This document shows, piece after piece, positions 58,360 to 64,000 of a stretch of DNA of 64,000 nt (the first letter of the stretch is position 1; every line of letters starts with the position of its first letter). The stretch comes from Carya illinoinensis (taxonomy: Eukaryota; Streptophyta; Magnoliopsida; Fagales; Juglandaceae). The translations under genes were made by a program, and so were the position numbers. Where the stretch lies: the NCBI RefSeq assembly GCF_018687715.1, contig NC_056755.1:42916501-42980500 (forward strand), written 5' to 3'. The notes beneath the pieces were generated by a model. That model saw nothing but the letters and a program-made list of their open reading frames with translations. It was not told the DNA's origin and ran no database searches.

Positions 58360-59181
58360 AAGATCAAGCAGAATATAAGCTATAAAGTAACTTTAACACG
58401 AGATCATACATGCACGCACTTGCATTAATATTAATGTTTAAGCCACACATGGGGTATTGATTTTTATAAAATTCAAGTAAATTAATGAATTAATAGATCA
58501 GCCATTTTGTTTTTGTTTTGGCTTATAAATATATAAGTTAATGATTCCCGGTATATATCTTATAAAGCATAAACCAAAAACAAAACACAACTGATCATGA
58601 TGAACAACTCCGTCGATATGATCCCTATCATCGATCGATCGATGAATATATGTGGACAAAAACGAACAATCACAATTTGGCAGGACACATTAAATGTCTG
58701 CATGCGCGCAATATTTTAATTAATTTTGATGTGAAAAGTACTAGAAATTAATGGATCTAAACCTACCTCCTCCTCCTCCATGCACCTAATTTCTACGCCA
58801 ATATCGATCGTCTATCTGAGGAGTACGAACGGATGCATGCACCATGCTCCAAAGGGTTCTATTCCACGGTCCCATATGGCCAAAGAAAAAGCTGGAAAAC
58901 GAAAACTTCCTTGAGTGACATCACAAACATGGCGCAAGTTGCTCGATCGTCGTGACCACCAAATTATTAATTAAACCAATCGATCGATAGAGAAATGAAA
59001 ATTGTATAGAAAGGCACGTGAATTTCTTTCATTCACACGCAAGATATATATTAATTGATCATATCCTCCATGATCTAATTATATTGTCTAGAGTTGCTAA
59101 TTGATGAACAATTTAGCTAGCTAGCTTGGATAATTCCATCATATATAGCCAATAACAAGTTAAGACCCGTGAATGAATAAA
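56580..59181. other. AT-rich intergenic with microsatellites
   Basis: No gene seen. Contains a T-run at 58077-58099, AT tracts near 57937-57953 and 58168-58192, a TC tract at about 58311-58356, and many GATCGATC words (58630-58642, 58979-58988). Nothing else is supported. Confidence 0.5.
58311..58356. repeat. (TC)n microsatellite
   Basis: About 23 uninterrupted TC repeats, the longest dinucleotide tract in this half of the window. Confidence 0.92.
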
Positions 59182-59309
59182 CACTACAAGAAAAACAGAT
59201 TTTTGTGACTAATTTATTGTAACGAAAAGACTATTAACAACCAAAATTGGTTGTTAATAATCTTTTCGTTGCAATAAATTGATCGCAAAAATCTATTTTT
59301 CTTATAGTG
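59182..59309. mobile_element. CACTA-type MITE
   Basis: The element starts CACTACAAGAAAAACAGATT and ends with the near-complement AATCTATTTTTCTTATAGTG. It folds over its whole 128 bp, with CAACCAAAATTGGTTG at the centre. AAA flanks both sides, matching the 3-bp target duplication of CACTA (En/Spm) elements. The terminal motif is the standard CACTA end. No coding capacity; it would depend on an outside transposase. Confidence 0.9.
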
Positions 59310-59481
59310 AAAGTTTGTGCAATGATGCCTTGCATGCACCACTGAATAGTATCATCCACATAGCAAGTATGCAGCATGTCTTGTAAGTAAGTGAGCTGAT
59401 TTATTTTCTTAATGATCTACATAAGCTACTTCGTATTTTACAAATCTGCTTTAATTTTAAGAAGGTTAATTTTGTTCTTTA

Positions 59482-59512
<31 letters not shown>

Positions 59513-59815
59513 GCCTGATGCTCTAGAGCTAGCGTGGATTTAAAAAAAAAAAAAAAAGTTGACAAGCCCTTACAATATTTTACATGTTTATCTAAAATGA
59601 AAATGGCGCCGATGTTGACTGTCAATTACCCCGTGACGTCGGCGGATTTATGGTTAGAGCTTGAAAATCACTGTGACGTAGGGTTTGGTCTAAAAATTGT
59701 GGCTAGGAACCAGCCATTTGTGGGTCCTTGTAATTTGTATGAGAGAGAGAGAGAGAGGAATCATCGGAAATGTCCATGTACCATGAATCGTTATGACCTT
59801 GAGACTATTTCATGA

Positions 59816-59858
59816 CCACAAGGCGTTTAAATCTGGTCAAGATTTAAATGCCTTGTGG
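59816..59858. repeat. Short hairpin: 19-bp arms, 5-base loop
   Basis: CCACAAGGCGTTTAAATCT (59816-59834) and AGATTTAAATGCCTTGTGG (59840-59858) are complementary at all but one position, separated by GGTCA. The arms are too short for a normal plant microRNA precursor. No flanking target duplication was seen. Confidence 0.88.
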
Positions 59859-60165
59859 CCGAGGCTATAGATTTGTTGGACCCACACGTGCAACTAATCA
59901 ACTGTTCACTCACTTGAGTGTAGTCGAGTAACCTTTGGTTTTTTCTTCTGTTTTCTTAGGTTATATAGAATGAATTTTCTATTAATTAACAGCACGATTA
60001 GGTGGAAAATTCTTTTCAATACTTGGTGGGTGGTGTAATTGTGATGATATACACGTCATGCACAATACAAGTGGTATATATAATGGTAGGTGCATACAAA
60101 AGATACCTTCGATTTACATTAACAACAAGCATCTCTTCTCACTAAACTTTAAAGATATCGAAATG

Positions 60166-60520
60166 AAATTCAAAACTCTTAATCTATAATCATTAAGCAT
60201 AAAATATAGAGTATTTTGACCATTTTACAAGTCATCGCATCTTATTCATTTGTGAGTCTTGACTCTGAAAGTTTTTTATTCGAGATGTGATTTTGAAAAT
60301 CAACCAATTGATAAATAAGTAACCGGCCTAGATAATTTGTCAAAATTCAAAACTCTTAATCTATAATCATTAAGTATAAAATATAGAGTATTTTGACCAT
60401 TTTACAAGTCATCACATCTTATTCATTTGTAAGTCCTGACTCAAAAAGCTTTTTTACTCGAGATGTGATTTCGAAAATCAACCAATTAATAAATTAATAG
60501 CCTAGATGACTGGTCAAAAT
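60166..60520. repeat. 177-bp tandem duplication
   Basis: AAATTCAAAACTCTTAATC starts both copies (60166 and 60343). Scattered substitutions and small indels separate them, so the duplication is not recent. It lies about 1.6-1.9 kb upstream of the ERF1B-like start codon. Confidence 0.9.
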
Positions 60521-61975
60521 AATACATACTATGATCCATTGCTTTAGATGAGATGACTGTGAGATAGAAAAAGACGTTGAGGATTGCTAAGAAAGTAGCA
60601 CATGTTTGATTGTGAGTCGTGACATTTTAATAAAGGTCCAGATGCAGGCCCCCTTGTTTGAGCTGTTTGGAATTCCAAACAACTTTTGGATAGAAAGAGA
60701 AGTTTGAATCTGGAAAGTCCTCCTAAGGGAATGGACTTTCGAGCAAATTACTAAAATATAATGTGATCATCGATGGAGACAAATTAAAACATCTCCGTTC
60801 CAGGACCACCTCCAAACTTCCACAAAACAAGATTCAATTCAAGTTTATTCAGGCCATTCAAAAATAAATGTATTCTTTGCCCTACTTCTAGAAATAAGTT
60901 TCATTGACCCGTAACCATGAGAAGATGACTATAATCAGATATAAGTGTTTCTGCATGTCATAAACGTGAAACAATGCCTCAGAATCACTTTCGGGTCATC
61001 TTGATATATAAAGTTTTTTCATGGCAGAATATGCCTCATGGCCTTCCAATTATTCTCCACAGAAAGATCATCTAGGTCCATCCATAGGGAGAACATGCAT
61101 GAATCTAATTAATAATTTTCTTTTCCCTTATATCTCTGTTTGCTGATCAAGAAAATTACAAAGCTAGTCTAAACATTAGTTTCTTTGAGGCTTGACGATT
61201 TTAGTACAATAAAATTTAAAAAGGGTGCTCGATCCTTAGTAGGTTCATATCTTAGTATAACTGGATAGATCACTCTTTCCAGATTCTATGACATTATAAT
61301 TAATAATTAACGACGTTATAATTTAAAAGTTTCCTTCCGCGTATGACTTTGAAACTGAGTTATTTTAAAAAATAAAATAATTATTATTATACTAATTGGT
61401 TTATTATGATATTAATTGTCATGATTAGGGGGCACGTATCAACTGCACTGACTAAATTAATGTCCTAATAAAAGGACAAAAACCCAATCAGATTCTTGCA
61501 ACCATTAACATAAACCAAGATTTAGTACCTAAACAATGCCATCACCTGCATCCAAATCCACACACTACTTTTGGACGCCACCCAGCCTTATTGCCAGGAA
61601 AAGCACCCACCAAAATAGAACATAGGCGGCAATCTACTTACCATGACAAGCAAAATAGGCCATTTCATGATCGAATAAGACTTCACCTAAATATGCCATT
61701 TATTTGGGTCCATCGATCCTCGCTGCCATGCTCATTTGACACACGTGGTTTAATCACTCCCACCCCATTATGTGGACCTAAATAGATATTTTCATTTAAA
61801 TTATAAATTAGGATACAAGGACAAAGATATTTACATTAAATTAATTAAATTATGATTAGGATCCAAGGACATCATCCTCCTTCTCCAATAATCTTACTCT
61901 CAACTTGCTTTAATTTAATGGTTCCTTTTGATTTCATCTTCTTTTTCTCCATTCAAATCCCCTCTTTTCTTTGGG

Positions 61976-61983
61976 TATATAAA
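61976..61983 (+). promoter_or_regulatory. TATA box of the ERF1B-like gene
   Basis: TATATAAA lies 122 bases before the ATG at 62098. With usual spacing, transcription begins near 62010 and leaves a leader of about 85-90 bases. It also rules out the in-frame upstream Met at 61852 as a start. Confidence 0.7.
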
Positions 61984-62097
61984 GGGTTAGGTGTTTCAAA
62001 CCTTTGTCATACCGACACAGTTGCCATAAGACCAACTACAACACCAAGACCACCCCAAAAAAGCATCGAAATATATCTCCAAACCCTGAATTCCACC

Positions 62098-62787
62098 ATG
62101 GAATCCTGGTATTTTCAGCCCCCATGTTCAGAATTCTCCCAGGAATGGTCATCACTTAATGAATCCTTCTCATGGGACGAGCTTCTTTTCCACCACAATT
62201 CACTTCCCTTCAACCTCAACGACTCCGAAGAAACGCTACTTCTGGATGTCATCGCCAAGGGAGCCAAGGAAACATGGGAAACCAATTCCATAGGTGCTGT
62301 CAAGGAAGAGGAAGTCACTTCCATTGCAGAGGAAGAACCTTGCAAGAAAGAGAAGTCCTATAGAGGGGTTCGGAGGCGGCCGTGGGGCAAGTACGCAGCG
62401 GAGATAAGAGATTCAACAAGGCATGGCATCAGGGTATGGCTTGGAACATTTGACAGTGCAGAGGCAGCTGCTCTGGCATACGACCAAGCTGCATTTTCAA
62501 TGAGGGGAACCTTGGCTGTGCTCAATTTTCCAGTGGAAGTGGTCAGGGAGTCACTGCAAGGCATGAAATATGGCTGTGAGGAGGCAGACTGCTCGCCGGT
62601 GGTGGCACTGAAGAGGAAGCACTCCATGAGAAGAAAATCTATGGCTAGGAAAAGTAGAGGGAAAGAAGAACCAAGCGCACAAAATGTGGTGGTATTTGAG
62701 GACTTGGGAGCTGAATATTTAGAGCAACTTCTGAGCCTGAGCCCATGTGGGAGTAGCTTGAGCCCATCAGAGAGTGCCAGCCTTTAG
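62098..62787 (+). CDS. AP2/ERF transcription factor, group IX, ERF1B-like
   Basis: A single exon encodes 229 residues. ATG 62098 is chosen because it lies in a good context (CCACCATGG) downstream of a TATA box; the frame stays open upstream, but that part would be untranscribed. The acidic N-terminal half includes [16 protein letters not shown]. The AP2 domain is at about 87-146 ([33 protein letters not shown]...), with ERF-type A and D. Next come [16 protein letters not shown] (about 165-180, a likely nuclear localisation signal) and [16 protein letters not shown] (197-212), the group IXc C-terminal activation motif. Both blocks are hallmarks of ERF1B/ORA59/ERF15-type factors. In the family these bind GCC boxes and integrate ethylene and jasmonate signals in defence. 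No defect is seen. Confidence 0.93.
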   Translation: MESWYFQPPCSEFSQEWSSLNESFSWDELLFHHNSLPFNLNDSEETLLLDVIAKGAKETWETNSIGAVKEEEVTSIAEEEPCKKEKSYRGVRRRPWGKYAAEIRDSTRHGIRVWLGTFDSAEAAALAYDQAAFSMRGTLAVLNFPVEVVRESLQGMKYGCEEADCSPVVALKRKHSMRRKSMARKSRGKEEPSAQNVVVFEDLGAEYLEQLLSLSPCGSSLSPSESASL

Positions 62788-63365
62788 TGATTCTTTTTTT
62801 TTTTCGGTACCTTCATTTTCTTGTTATTCCTTTGTTTGTTCTTTGGTTATATCTCTTCTTCTCCTCTTTCTCCTATCTTCACTTGATGAGCAAAATCAAT
62901 TTTGTATAGAGTTTAGCCGTTTCAATAATCATTATGGGAGTTAGATCCAAGTCCTAGTTGTCCTACTCAATTCTGTTGTTTGTAAAGTTGAAAAGAGAGT
63001 CGTTATCAATTGCAAGATCTTCTTCTCTACCTCTATTATTGCAGTCTAAAGTCTGACATGAAAATCTGTTCATATTTGCTGTTGTTTAAATGTATAGTTC
63101 TACTTTGCCTTTGTATTTCACAGCTGGCCAGCTTACATAATTGCCACAAATTGTAATTTTCCAAAATGAATAAGAAAATTGAAAGAAAACAAAAAAAAAA
63201 TCTCTCAATAACATAAAGTATCTTTTGTTTTTAGGTTTCTTGCCAGAAGTATTTGATATGATAAAAGAAAATGGCATAATCCCTTTAATTTATTGAGCAA
63301 ACAATTTCAGTTGTTAAGGCATGAACTTGTTGGCTTTTTTGTTTTTTCTTTTTATTTACCATCTG
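62788..63365. other. 3' side of the ERF1B-like gene
   Basis: Pyrimidine-rich directly after the stop, then AT-rich. It should include the 3' untranslated region. No other gene recognised. Confidence 0.45.
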
Positions 63366-63545
63366 TTCTAATTTTGATATGAGAATAAATATTTTAAATA
63401 GTAATAAATAAAATATTATTATAATATTAATTTTGTATTGAAATTTTAAAAAATTAAATTATTTATTATATTTTATATAAAAATTTAAAAAAATTATAAT
63501 AATAAATTAAAATAAAATAAGATGAAATTTTTTATTTTAATTAAC
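63366..63545. mobile_element. AT-rich MITE, diverged copy D of the GATGAGATGAG family
   Basis: The order of words (AATAAAATATTATTATAATATTAA, AAATTATTTATTATATTTTATATAAA, TTAAAAAAATTATAATAATAAAT, AAGATGAAAT) matches copies A-C in inverse or direct orientation. The ends are more worn, so the limits are approximate. Confidence 0.5.
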
Positions 63546-64000
63546 CAGAGATGTCGAACTTGGTTTGTCCTAGGCAGCAACTGTTACCACCCTGCCAACC
63601 CAGCATTGTCATTGTCCATAGCCCAATGCTCCGCTTTCACTTCTTTTTCTTAATAACTCAGGCATCTATCCATATTGTTCATCCAAATCCTTGGATTAGA
63701 CAAAAAGCAGAGTGTCCGACAACAATATCAACCTTCCACATATAGTATGACAGTAAGTCCCACAAACCAAAGTTGGGTAATAATTCAGACACAACCCACT
63801 GTGAAGATCATTGATCTGCGTAAAGAAAAAAAAAAATCAGGGAATGTGACATATCAAACTTCCGTACATGTTAATGGCATTAGGCCCCACCAACCCCAAC
63901 TGGGTAATGTCGGTCTATGAAATTCCCGAGGTATCTGTGTAAAATTATGAAATTATCCATTAATTTTCTTATTTAAATTGATTAAATATTAATATTATAA
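63546..64000. other. Intergenic to the end of the window
   Basis: Short plus-strand frames occur (63551-63745, 63675-63920), but none is recognisable. Nothing else is seen. Confidence 0.4.

Larger units (their letters stand above)
59310..61975. other. Intergenic upstream of the ERF1B-like gene
   Basis: Contains the hairpin at 59816-59858 and the tandem duplication at 60166-60520. A GC-richer patch at 59600-59720 has two TGACG words (GTGACGTCGG at 59634 and GTGACGTAGG at 59672), which TGA-type bZIP factors can bind. No coding gene recognised. Confidence 0.45.

Noticed and set aside
59816..59858. MicroRNA precursor
   Set aside because: The stem is only 19 bp with a 5-base loop, too short for plant processing, and matches no conserved microRNA I know.
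61852..62097. In-frame upstream Met extending the ERF1B-like protein to 311 residues
   Set aside because: A TATA box at 61976 and a good ATG context at 62098 show that this part is promoter and leader. The added residues resemble no ERF N-terminus.

Overview
This is nuclear DNA from a woody dicot. The evidence is genes with introns, AT-rich spacers full of microsatellites, and many decayed plant retroelements. The dispersed AT-rich inverted-repeat elements with GATGAGATGAGAT-type ends resemble repeats I associate with Fagales, Juglandaceae (walnut, hickory) in particular. That placement is an impression from pattern, not a database match.

Four protein-coding genes look intact: (1) a single-exon ATL-type RING-H2 ubiquitin ligase on the minus strand (7002-7961); (2) a four-exon 2-oxoglutarate/Fe(II) dioxygenase of the hyoscyamine 6-dioxygenase-like clade on the minus strand (22306-24090, 342 residues after splicing); (3) a small group IX AP2/ERF factor resembling ERF095/ERF098 on the minus strand (48057-48524); (4) an ERF1B-like AP2/ERF factor on the plus strand (62098-62787). 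A short broken AP2 domain lies at 45851-45937. In Arabidopsis ERF095, ERF098 and ERF1B are neighbours on chromosome 3, so the 45.8-62.8 kb interval looks like that old stress-hormone ERF cluster, spread out here by transposon insertions and with one member decayed.

The rest is mostly mobile DNA. 1.3-5.1 kb: Ty1/copia relic lacking its middle, with one 3' LTR. 5.2-6.2 kb: possible element with GC-rich palindromic ends. 8.9-14.8 kb: nearly full-length L1-type LINE with a 16-bp target duplication and overlapping ORF1/ORF2. 16.7-21.2 kb: second copia element with short LTRs. 28.0-32.4 kb: 5'-truncated LINE with its own target duplication, interrupted by a 1.1-kb Mutator-like element with a 9-bp duplication. 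39.3 and 47.0 kb: palindromic-ended elements. 41.8-45.1 kb: decayed PIF/Harbinger accessory (Myb/SANT-like) gene whose first exon was tandemly triplicated. 50.3-55.9 kb: third copia element with both LTRs. 55.9-56.3 kb: LTR-like remnant. Small MITEs include a CACTA type (59.18 kb), a Mutator type (56.37 kb) and several copies of the AT-rich family.

I found no rRNA or tRNA gene, CRISPR array or prokaryotic-style operon, and no clearly new multi-gene system. The best leads are the dispersed ERF cluster with its relic, the inverted repeat just upstream of the ERF098-like gene, the compact 59.8-kb hairpin, the nested MULE-in-LINE insertion, and the triplicated Harbinger exon. All coordinates and splice sites were read by eye.
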